64,000 nucleotides of DNA from PFJX01 sp044227325 (GTDB lineage Bacteria > Pseudomonadota > Gammaproteobacteria > Burkholderiales > Thiobacillaceae), in contig JBGAFI010000013.1 in assembly GCA_044227325.1 (NCBI GenBank), positions 89,320-153,319 on the forward strand. Reading direction: 5' to 3'. The translations under genes were made by a program, and so were the position numbers. Of this stretch, positions 25,951 through 33,715 are shown one piece after another. The notes under the pieces were generated by a model. The model had not been told where the DNA came from and did not search any database. It was given only the letters and a program-made list of their open reading frames with translations. Every line of letters starts with the position of its first letter. Positions within the stretch are counted from its first letter, which is position 1.

Positions 25951-28277
25951 ATGCCACCGATGACGCATAGCGAAGACACCCTCACGCCGGACCTGTTCGA
26001 GACCCCGCCGCCGGCTGCCGGCCGGGAAGCGCCGCCGCCCCCGCCGCCGCCGTCCAGCCCGCCGGACGACGGCGGCCCCAAGGACTACCTGCCCCTGGCC
26101 GAGTTCGCCGAGCGCTGCTACCTGTCCTACGCCATGAGCGTGGTGCTGGGCCGCGCCCTGCCCCACGTGGAGGACGGCATGAAGCCGGTGCAGCGGCGCA
26201 TCCTCTACTCCATGCGCGAGATGGGGCTCAGCGCCAGCACCAAGCACGTCAAGTCGGCGCGGGTGGTGGGCGATGTCATCGGCAAGCTGCACCCCCACGG
26301 CGACCAGTCGGTGTACGACGCCATGGTGCGCATGGCCCAGGACTTCACCCTGCGCTACCCGCTCATCGACGGCCAGGGCAACTTCGGCTCCCGCGACGGC
26401 GACGGCGCGGCGGCCATGCGCTACACGGAAAGCCGCCTCACCCCCATCGCCGAGTTGCTTCTGGCCGAGATCGACGCCGGCACGGTGGACTTCAAGCCCA
26501 ACTACGACGGCGCCTTCCAGGAACCGGCCCTGCTGCCCGCGCGCCTGCCCCTGCTGCTGGCCAACGGCGCCTCCGGCATCGCCGTCGGCATGGCCACCGA
26601 GATTCCGCCCCACAACCTGCGCGAACTGGCCGACGCCGCCGTGCACATCCTGAAGAAGCCCGAAGCGACGACCCAGGAGTTGATGGCCCATGTGCATGGC
26701 CCCGACTTCCCCGGCGGCGGCCAGGTCATCTCGTCCCCGGACGACATCCTCGCCGCCTACGAAAGCGGCCGCGGCAGCCTGCGCGTGCGCGCCCGCTGGG
26801 AAGTGGAACCCCTGGCCCGGGGCCAGTGGCGCGTGGTGGTGAAGGAATTGCCGCCCGGCGTGTCCACCGCCCAGGTGCTGACCCAGATCGACGCCCTCAC
26901 CAATCCCCAGGTGAAGGCGGGCAAAAAGGAACTGTCCCAGGACCAGAAGAACCTGAAAGTCGCCATGCTCGCCGCCCTGGAAGCCGCCCGGGACGAATCC
27001 GACGAAAAGGCGCCGGTGCGCATCGTCCTGGAGCCCCAGTCGCGCAACCAGGATCCTGAAGCCTTTATGCGTCTCCTGCTGGCCCAGACCAGCCTGGAAA
27101 CCACCGCGCCGATGAATCTCACCGTGGTGGGCCGCGACGGCCGCCCGGGCCAAAAGGGCCTGCGCGCCCTGTTGTCCGAGTGGGTCGCCTACCGCATCGA
27201 CACCGTGCGCCGGCGCACGCAGCACAGGCTGGGCGCGGTCGAGCGGCGCCTGCATATCCTGGAGGGCCGCCAGGCCGTCCTGCTCAACATCGACGAGGTG
27301 ATCCGCGTCATCCGCGAGGCCGAGGATCCCAAGGCCGACCTCATGGCCGCCTTCGGCCTTTCCGAAATCCAGGCCGACGACATCCTGGAAATCCGCCTGC
27401 GCCAGTTGGCCCGCCTCGAAGCCATCAAGATCGAAAAGGAACTCGCCGAGCTGAAGGCCGAGCGGGAAGGCCTGAACAAAATCCTCGGCGACGAAGCCGA
27501 GCTGAAGCGGGTGGTGGTGGGCGAAATCCGCGCCGACGCGAAGAAATACGGCGACGAGCGGCGCACCCTGATCGAAGCCGCCGCCGCGGTCACCGCCTCC
27601 CAGGCGGAAGCCGCCATCCCCGACGAACCGGTCACGGTCATCGTCTCCAAGAACGGCTGGCTGCGCGCCCGCGTCGGCCACGGCATCGACCCCGCCGGCA
27701 TCCAGTTCAAGGCCGGCGACAGCGCCCTGGCGATCCTGGAGACCCGCACCGTCTGGCCCCTGGTGCTGATGGATTCCGGCGGCCGCGGCTACACCGTGCG
27801 CGTCTCCGAACTGCCCACCGGGCGGGGCGACGGCGTGCCCCTGGCGACCCTGGTGGATCTGTCCAAGGGCGAGCGCCCGCGCTACGCCCTGTCCGCCGCG
27901 CCCGACACCCGCCTGCTGGTATCCACCAGCGTCGGCTACGGCTTCCTGTGCAAGCTGTCCGACCTGCTCTCGCGCCAGGGATCGCCGCCGCCGCCGACAA
28001 CGGCAGGCTCCTGGTCTTCCCCCTGGAGGAGATGAAGGAACTCGGCGGCGGCAAGGGCGTGCAGATCGTGAAGCTGGAGGACAAGGAAAGCCTGACCGCC
28101 ATCGCCTGCTTCGACGGCATCGGCTTGACCGTCGAAGGCAAGAGCCGGACCGGGCGGCCGGCGCAAGTGGTGCTGACCGGCGCCAACCTGGAAAAGTACC
28201 GGCTGCGCCGGGCGCGGCGGGGCGTGGCGCTGGAGAAGGTGGTGGTAGTGGAACGCTTGGCGGGGAAGGCGGAGTGA
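25951..28277 (+). CDS. parC: DNA topoisomerase IV subunit A, interrupted by a frameshift near the 3' end
   Basis: The breakage-reunion subunit of topoisomerase IV. The first frame is open from 25951 to a stop at 28035. It shows a proline-rich N-terminus, the winged-helix/tower core with DGMKPVQRRILYSM, GDVIGKLHPHGDQSVYDAMV and the catalytic Tyr in AAAMRYTESRLT. After GYGFLCKLSDLLSRQ (about 27978) it becomes unrelated. The homologous reading resumes in another frame from about 27981 with LLVFPLEEMKELGGGKGVQ and runs to a stop at 28277. Roughly 25-35 residues that ParC proteins normally have after SRQ (RAGKAF and onward) are missing, so the lesion is a deletion of 3n+1 bases within the C-terminal pinwheel. 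ParC is normally essential, so either this is a sequence/assembly error, a tolerated truncation, or another decatenase compensates. Confidence 0.85.
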
Positions 28278-28336
28278 TCGCGCTCCCCATGTTCGCGGAA
28301 AACGGCTTTGGGCTAGAGTGAAACGGAGGTGGCTTC

Positions 28337-28595
28337 ATGCCCACGATCAGTCAATTCTTCGGCATCGTGATTCAAATGTTCTGGCGCGAGCATGCGCCCG
28401 CATTTCCACGCGCTTTACGCCGAACACGAGGCGCTGATCGACATCCGTACCCTTGAGGTAATCGGTGGTAGCCTACCCAGGCGCGCCCTCGGCCTTACGC
28501 TTGAGTGGGCCAACGAGCACCGTACCGAACTAATGGAGGACTGGACACTATGTCAATCCAAACAACTCCCGAAGCGGATCAAACCATTGGAATAA
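28337..28595 (+). pseudogene. DUF4160 protein gene, frameshifted
   Basis: The ATG at 28337 follows GGAGGT at ideal distance and encodes MPTISQFFGIVIQMFWREHA, the normal DUF4160 start. Near 28390-28395 two bases appear to be missing: the frame should give a P-H-F-H-A-type motif but continues out of frame. The rest (HFHALYAEHEALIDI, GGSLPRRALGL, ANEHRTELMEDW) is read in the +1 frame to a stop at 28595. DUF4160 genes are usually paired with DUF2442 genes, as here, in a module with toxin-antitoxin-like distribution but unproven function. The downstream part could still be made from an internal ATG at 28392. Confidence 0.75.
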
Positions 28596-28870
28596 ACCCC
28601 GCCGCGCCCTGGCGGGTAAAGGCGGTTACCGTGCTGCCGAACCATAGACTGGCGGTGACGTTTCAGGATGGAGCGAACGGCATCGTGGATTTTTCAGGGC
28701 TGGCGAGTGCCAGAGAGTGCGGCGTGTACGAGGCGCTGAAGGACACGGCATTTTTCGAACAAGCGCGCCTGGAATTGGGTGTGGTGACTTGGCCGAACGG
28801 CGCGGACATTGACCCGGCTTGGATGTATGAGCAGATGAAGACCTTGGAAACGTGGTTTGTTCCGTTTTAG
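28550..28870 (+). CDS. DUF2442 protein
   Basis: A 106-residue protein with the DUF2442 pattern: VKAVTVLPNHRLAVTFQDG, GIVDFSGL, and near the end VVTWPNGADIDPAWMYEQ. It starts inside the end of the DUF4160 gene; GGAGG lies about 11 bases upstream of the ATG. Members usually occur directly after DUF4160 and are thought to act together; neither biochemical role is established. Since the partner is frameshifted, this gene may be a relic. It leads into the TIR gene four bases later. Confidence 0.8.
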   Translation: MSIQTTPEADQTIGINPAAPWRVKAVTVLPNHRLAVTFQDGANGIVDFSGLASARECGVYEALKDTAFFEQARLELGVVTWPNGADIDPAWMYEQMKTLETWFVPF

Positions 28871-28874
28871 CCTC

Positions 28875-29894
28875 ATGCAATCTCTTCAACGTAAGCCGAG
28901 AGTTTTCCTCTCGCATTCCAAGAAGGACGTTGATTTCATACGACGCCTTGAAGCAGACCTTCGCGCGTGTCAGTGCGAAACGTGGATTGACGAAGTTGAA
29001 ATTCGGCACGGAAAGCCGTGGCTGGAAGAAATCTTCTCGACTGGGCTACCATCATGCGAAATCGTTCTTTGCTACATCACGAAGAACTCTGCCCAGTCTG
29101 CCATGGTCAAGAAAGAAGTGGACGCAAGGCTTATTGAGCGCCTTGCGAATGATCATGTGGCTCTCTTGATGTACGTGTCTGATGCCAAGTTGCGAACCGA
29201 GTTACGTGTCGATCTTCAAGCACTCCAAATACCTATCCTGAATGAAGAAAATTACGCGCAAATATTGCCCCGGATTGTTGCGGAGATTTGGCGAAGCTAC
29301 ACAGATGCCGCTGTAGCTCAAGCGGCCCAAAGTGAGAAAGTGCGCCGGCTTGAGTTGGAGTTGAAAGTCAAAGACTTGGAGTCGGCTTCCCAGGCCACGA
29401 TTTTTTCGGCGCAAGAACAGGCCGAATTTAGTTCTATTTGGAAGCAAATTGATATCTCGTTTGAGACCCGAGTCCAGGTATTTGAACGCAATAGCAAATC
29501 AATAGAAGCCGAGGGAATTTGTGTCGTGGGGTATGCACGACTATTTCGCCAAGAGGTGTGCGATCGAAAAATTCAGCCATCAAGCTTCGCAATGACTGAC
29601 AGGATAGGTCGTGACTACTTAATTATCCGCCCAGCAATGAAGGAGCAAATTAGTACCAGCTGTTCCATACCGTTTGATTATGAATCTCAACTTCTGCGGT
29701 TTGGTTTCCTTCAGCGCCTACCACGTCAAGAGCAGAGTCCTAATGATTCGATCCTCCGTGTTTTGAACTTTATGCATGACCGATTTGAATTTGTGTTCAC
29801 AGCGAAATTTGATCGCTTTTGTTTCTGGCTCGAAAGTTCGTTTGGCCCAGTTGATGCGAGGGATTCGGTCGTCATAGAGGTGAAGCCCGCATAG
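28875..29894 (+). CDS. TIR-domain protein with uncharacterised C-terminal domain
   Basis: A 339-residue protein. The N-terminal TIR domain (about 8-140) has FLSHSKKDVDFIRRLEADL, the ETWIDE segment with W37 and D39, a G-rich turn, CYITKNSAQS and a candidate catalytic glutamate E81 in VKKEVDARL. Bacterial TIR domains of this kind cleave NAD+ or make signalling nucleotides in antiphage defence. A coiled-coil (about 150-180) links to a C-terminal domain (about 185-339) that I do not recognise. It contains IEAEGICVVGYARLF and a C-terminal FCFWLESSF. Base composition is clearly more AT-rich than the flanks, with unusual codons for this genome, which indicates recent acquisition. No signal peptide or membrane helix is seen. 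The ATG at 28875 lacks a clear ribosome site. Whether it works alone or with DUF2442 is unknown. Confidence 0.85.
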   Translation: MQSLQRKPRVFLSHSKKDVDFIRRLEADLRACQCETWIDEVEIRHGKPWLEEIFSTGLPSCEIVLCYITKNSAQSAMVKKEVDARLIERLANDHVALLMYVSDAKLRTELRVDLQALQIPILNEENYAQILPRIVAEIWRSYTDAAVAQAAQSEKVRRLELELKVKDLESASQATIFSAQEQAEFSSIWKQIDISFETRVQVFERNSKSIEAEGICVVGYARLFRQEVCDRKIQPSSFAMTDRIGRDYLIIRPAMKEQISTSCSIPFDYESQLLRFGFLQRLPRQEQSPNDSILRVLNFMHDRFEFVFTAKFDRFCFWLESSFGPVDARDSVVIEVKPA

Positions 29895-29920
29895 TTGGGC
29901 TTCGCTGCGCTCAACCCAAC
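29894..29920. repeat. GTTGGG...CCCAAC palindromic repeat at the island edge
   Basis: GTTGGG (29894-29899) and CCCAAC (29915-29920) enclose TTCGCTGCGCTCA. This kind of palindrome (GTTGGG..GCTGCGC..CCCAAC) recurs in intergenic DNA of many proteobacteria. It directly follows the TIR gene stop and marks the return to host-like GC. Confidence 0.5.
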
Positions 29921-29941
29921 CCGAATTCCGGCGGAACCATG

Positions 29942-29964
29942 AAAAAGGGGCCTGACGGCCCCTC
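29942..29964 (-). terminator. Rho-independent terminator after glnB
   Basis: On the minus strand GGGGCC, a four-base loop and GGCCCC are followed by five U residues. It lies about 22 bases after the glnB stop. Confidence 0.85.
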
Positions 29965-29985
29965 AATCCAGCGCGCTTTCCCGGT

Positions 29986-30324
<339 letters not shown>

Positions 30325-30336
30325 GGGTGTCTCCTC

Positions 30337-31947
30337 CTAGAATGGGGCGCGATACTGGTTGGTGATGGGGTAGCGCCGGTCGCGGCCGAAGCCGCGCGGC
30401 GTGATGCGGATGCCGGGCGGGGCTTGCCGGCGCTTGTACTCGGAACGGTCGATGAGGCGCACCACGTGGCGCACGTCCTCCTCGCGGTAGCCCGCAGCGA
30501 CGATGTCCCGGGGCGCCATGTCCTGTTCCACGTAGCGTTCCATGATGGCGTCGAGGATTTCGTAGGGGGGCAGGCTGTCCTGGTCGCACTGGTCGGCGCG
30601 CAGCTCGGCGCTGGGCGGGCGGGTGATGATGCGCTCGGGGATCACGTCGGACACCGTGTTGCGGTAGCGGGAGAGGCGCCAGACCAGGGTCTTGGCGACG
30701 TCCTTCAGCACCGCGAAGCCGCCGGCCATGTCGCCGTACAGGGTGGCGTAGCCGCTCGCCATCTCGCTCTTGTTGCCGGTGGTGAGCACCAGGGGGCCGA
30801 ACTTGTTGGACAGGGCCATGAGCAGCACGCCGCGCACCCGCGCCTGGATGTTCTCCTCGGTCTGGTCGAAGGGCAGGTCGTCGAATTCGTCCGACAGTTG
30901 GGACAGGAAGGCGTCGAACATGAGCTTGATGGGCTGCACGTCGTACTTCACGCCCAGGTTTTCCGCGAGTTGCTCCGCGTCCTCCAGGCTCATGCTGGCG
31001 GTGAACTCGGAGGGCATCATGATCGCCTTGACCTTGTCGGCGCCGATGGCGTCCACCGCCACCGCCAGGGTCAGGGCGGAATCGATGCCGCCGGACAGGC
31101 CCAGGATGGCGCCGGGGAATTTGTTCTTGCGCACGTAGTCGCGCACGCCCAGCACCAGGGCGTCATAGACGGAAGCCTCCAGGCCGGGCAGGGGGGCGAT
31201 GTCGCCGCGCGGGACGCCGGCTTCGAGCTCGACGAAATACAGGCCCTCGGCGAAGGCGGGGAACTGGGCGGTGATATTGCCGGATGCGTCCAGGCAGAAG
31301 GAGAGGCCGTCGAAAACCAGTTCGTCCTGGCCGCCCACCGTGTTGACGTAGACCATGGGCAGGCCGGATTCGACGATGCGCGCCCGCGCCACCTCGAAGC
31401 GCTCCCGCTGCTTGTCCATGTGGAAGGGCGAGGCGTTGGGCACCAGCAGGACCTCGGCGCCGGCTTCCCGCGCCTGGGCCGCCGGACCGGGCTCCCAGAT
31501 GTCGGCGCAGATGTTGATGCCGAAGCGCACGCCGGCGCATTCGAACACGCAGGCCTCGCCGCCGGCCGCGAAGGTGCGCACCTCGTCGAACACGGAATGG
31601 TTGGGCAGCTTCTGCTTGCGGTACACCGCGTCGATACGGCCGTCGCGCAGAACCGAGGCGGCGTTGTAGCGGTTCTCGCCTTCCTGCAGCGGATGGCCCA
31701 CCACCAAGGTCAGGCCGGCGGGCAGGCGGGTCGCGAGAGCGGCCAGCACGCGGGCGTTTTCCGCGTAGAAATCGGAACGCAGCGCCAGGTCTTCCGGCGG
31801 GTAGCCGCAGAGGGCCAGTTCCGGCGCGACGAGCAGCGCGGCGCCGGCCTCGGCGGCCTGGCCGGCAAGGTCGGCGATCCGGTCGGCGTTGCCTGCCAGG
31901 TCGCCGACCACGGGGTTCATCTGGGCGAGCGCGATCTTTATCTGCAT
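30337..31947 (-). CDS. nadE: Glutamine-dependent NAD+ synthetase
   Basis: A 536-residue two-domain enzyme converting deamido-NAD to NAD+ with glutamine-derived ammonia. The N-terminal nitrilase-type glutaminase domain (1-250) has the triad E43 (APELALCGYPPEDL), K113 (YRKQKLPN) and C147 (ICADIW). The C-terminal synthetase domain holds the PP-loop LGLSGGIDSALTLAVAVDA and TGNKSEMASGYATLYGDMAGG. It is the upstream gene of the nadE-glnB operon. NAD supply and nitrogen status are thereby coupled by co-expression and possibly by PII binding. The length matches the family (about 540). Confidence 0.96.
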   Translation of the reverse strand: MQIKIALAQMNPVVGDLAGNADRIADLAGQAAEAGAALLVAPELALCGYPPEDLALRSDFYAENARVLAALATRLPAGLTLVVGHPLQEGENRYNAASVLRDGRIDAVYRKQKLPNHSVFDEVRTFAAGGEACVFECAGVRFGINICADIWEPGPAAQAREAGAEVLLVPNASPFHMDKQRERFEVARARIVESGLPMVYVNTVGGQDELVFDGLSFCLDASGNITAQFPAFAEGLYFVELEAGVPRGDIAPLPGLEASVYDALVLGVRDYVRKNKFPGAILGLSGGIDSALTLAVAVDAIGADKVKAIMMPSEFTASMSLEDAEQLAENLGVKYDVQPIKLMFDAFLSQLSDEFDDLPFDQTEENIQARVRGVLLMALSNKFGPLVLTTGNKSEMASGYATLYGDMAGGFAVLKDVAKTLVWRLSRYRNTVSDVIPERIITRPPSAELRADQCDQDSLPPYEILDAIMERYVEQDMAPRDIVAAGYREEDVRHVVRLIDRSEYKRRQAPPGIRITPRGFGRDRRYPITNQYRAPF

Positions 31948-31964
31948 GCCGAAATTCTAATGGG

Positions 31965-31986
31965 AAAGCCCCCGGTTAAGGGGGCT
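31965..31986 (-). terminator. Hairpin terminator after the chemoreceptor gene
   Basis: AGCCCCC, six bases, GGGGGCT form a perfect seven-base stem followed on the minus strand by UUU and CCCAUU. The U tract is weak. It lies 45 bases after the chemoreceptor stop and just upstream of nadE. Confidence 0.6.
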
Positions 31987-32029
31987 GGAAACGAGAGAGA
32001 ACCGGAAACGGGGCCGGGTCGGGCGCGGC

Positions 32030-33658
32030 TCAGACCCGGAACTGGCTGACCAGGTTTTCCAGCTCCTCGGCCAGCCGGGCCAGACGCTGGCTGGCATCCT
32101 GGGTGTCGCGGGCATTGCCGGCGGCGTCCTGGGCCACCGCGCCGATGTCGCCGATCTTGTGGCTGATGCTTCCCGCGACGCTGCTCTGCTCGCTGGAGCT
32201 GACGGCGATCTGCGCGTTCAGGCTGTTGATGGCGCTGACCGAACCGGAGATGACGGCCAGGGCTTCGGCGCTTTCCTCCACGCTTTGCTCGCAGAAGGCG
32301 GTTTTCTCCTCCGCGTTGTGGATGGCGCCCACCGCCTCCTGGGCGCTTGCCTGCACCTTGACGATGATGGTTTCGATGTCCTGGGTGGCGTCCTGGGTGC
32401 GTTGCGCCAGGGTGCGCACCTCGTCCGCCACCACGGCGAAGCCGCGCCCCTGCTCGCCGGCCCGGGCCGCCTCGATGGCGGCATTGAGGGCCAGCAGGTT
32501 GGTCTGTTCGGCGATTTCCCGGATCAGGCCGATGACGCGGCCGATGTCCCGGCTGTCGGTCTCCAGGCGGTTGATGACGGAGACGGCCTGGCTGAACTGT
32601 TCGGTCATGACGGAAATCGCCCCCAGGGCGCTGGTGACGGTGACCGCTCCCGCTTCGGCTTCGCGGTCGGCCTGGTCGGCGGCGGTCGCGGCCTCCTGGG
32701 TGTTGTGGGCGACTTCCTGCACCGTGTGGGCAAGCTGGTGCAGCGTGGAGGCCAGGTGCTCGGTATCGGAAAGCTGGCGTTGCACGCCGCTCTGGGTGCG
32801 GCTGGACACGTCCACCAGTTGTCCCGCCACCTGGGCCAGGTTGTGGGTGGCGCCGCGCACCTGCTCGATGATGCGGGCGAAGCGCTCCATCATCTTGTTC
32901 AGGGCGGCGCCGGCCTGGGAGATTTCGTCCCGGCCCTGGGCGGGCACGCGCAAGGACAGGTCGGATTGCCGCTCGATGCGGCTCATGAAGTCGGTGAGCT
33001 GGTTGACCGGCTTGGCGACGATGCGCTTGAAGGCGATGGACAGGAGGCCCATGCCCAACACGAACAGGGCCAGGTGGATGCCCAGGCTTTCCAGGCCGGA
33101 ATTGCGGATGCGGGCGTCCACCGGCGCCAGGTCGAAGGTGACGCGGATCGCGCCGAGCACGCTGCCGGGCGGCACGCTATGGCAGCCCATGCAGTTCACG
33201 CCGCGGGTGTGCTCCGTCGCCTTGTAGGGGCGGATGACGGTGAGCTGGCGGCCTTTGTCGGTGGCGGCGATACGGACGATCTCCTCGCCCTTGAGGGCGT
33301 TCCGGTCCAGCTCGTCCAGGGCGGTTTCATGCTCGTTGCCGGGCCCGTACTGGCCTTTGACGCCGTCGCCCCGGATTACCCGGGCATCCACCACGCTGGC
33401 CTGGGCCGACACCTGTTTGCGCAACTCGTCGCGGGTGTCCATGCCGCCGGTGAGCATGAGCTTGTTGAGTCCGTCGAAATAGCCGTCGGCGATCGCCTTG
33501 ACCTGTTCCGCGCTGAATTCCTCGGCCAGCCCGTTCTCGCTGACATAGGAATGAATGAGAGAGGCGGTGAGGAGAACCAGGAAAAGCATGGCCGTGAAGG
33601 CCATGATCTTGGCGGTGACCGTGCCGGTGATTTTATTCAGGACCACGTGTGTCTCCAT
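32030..33658 (-). CDS. Methyl-accepting chemotaxis protein with a periplasmic c-type heme site
   Basis: A 542-residue chemoreceptor. TM1 (about 17-38), a periplasmic domain (39-190), TM2 (about 190-212), HAMP (to about 265) and a signalling domain with the invariant hairpin EIAEQTNLLALNAAIEAARA and GRGFAVVADEVRTLAQR. The periplasmic part has C156-M-G-C159-H160, a covalent heme c attachment motif, in VNCMGCHSVPPGSVLGA. This resembles the c-heme sensor receptors of Geobacter and other proteobacteria. It should sense redox state, oxygen, NO or a related ligand and signal to CheA. A FliA-type promoter precedes it, and GGGGTG lies before the ATG. No cytoplasmic receptor-methylation pentapeptide is seen at the C-terminus. 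A terminator follows. Confidence 0.92.
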   Translation of the reverse strand: METHVVLNKITGTVTAKIMAFTAMLFLVLLTASLIHSYVSENGLAEEFSAEQVKAIADGYFDGLNKLMLTGGMDTRDELRKQVSAQASVVDARVIRGDGVKGQYGPGNEHETALDELDRNALKGEEIVRIAATDKGRQLTVIRPYKATEHTRGVNCMGCHSVPPGSVLGAIRVTFDLAPVDARIRNSGLESLGIHLALFVLGMGLLSIAFKRIVAKPVNQLTDFMSRIERQSDLSLRVPAQGRDEISQAGAALNKMMERFARIIEQVRGATHNLAQVAGQLVDVSSRTQSGVQRQLSDTEHLASTLHQLAHTVQEVAHNTQEAATAADQADREAEAGAVTVTSALGAISVMTEQFSQAVSVINRLETDSRDIGRVIGLIREIAEQTNLLALNAAIEAARAGEQGRGFAVVADEVRTLAQRTQDATQDIETIIVKVQASAQEAVGAIHNAEEKTAFCEQSVEESAEALAVISGSVSAINSLNAQIAVSSSEQSSVAGSISHKIGDIGAVAQDAAGNARDTQDASQRLARLAEELENLVSQFRV

Positions 33659-33680
33659 AACACCCCGAGTTATGGCGCCA

Positions 33681-33706
33681 TATCGGCAAGGCGGCCTTTA
33701 TCTTGA
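33681..33706 (-). promoter_or_regulatory. Sigma-28 (FliA) promoter of the chemoreceptor gene
   Basis: Read on the minus strand, TCAAG (33706-33702), 14 bases and GCCGATA (33687-33681) match the flagellar sigma-28 pattern TCAA-N15-GCCGATAA in both boxes and spacing. The predicted start point is near 33673, leaving a short leader before the ATG at 33658. The promoter lies in the 57-base gap after hrpA. Confidence 0.65.
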
Positions 33707-33715
33707 GTGTTTCGC

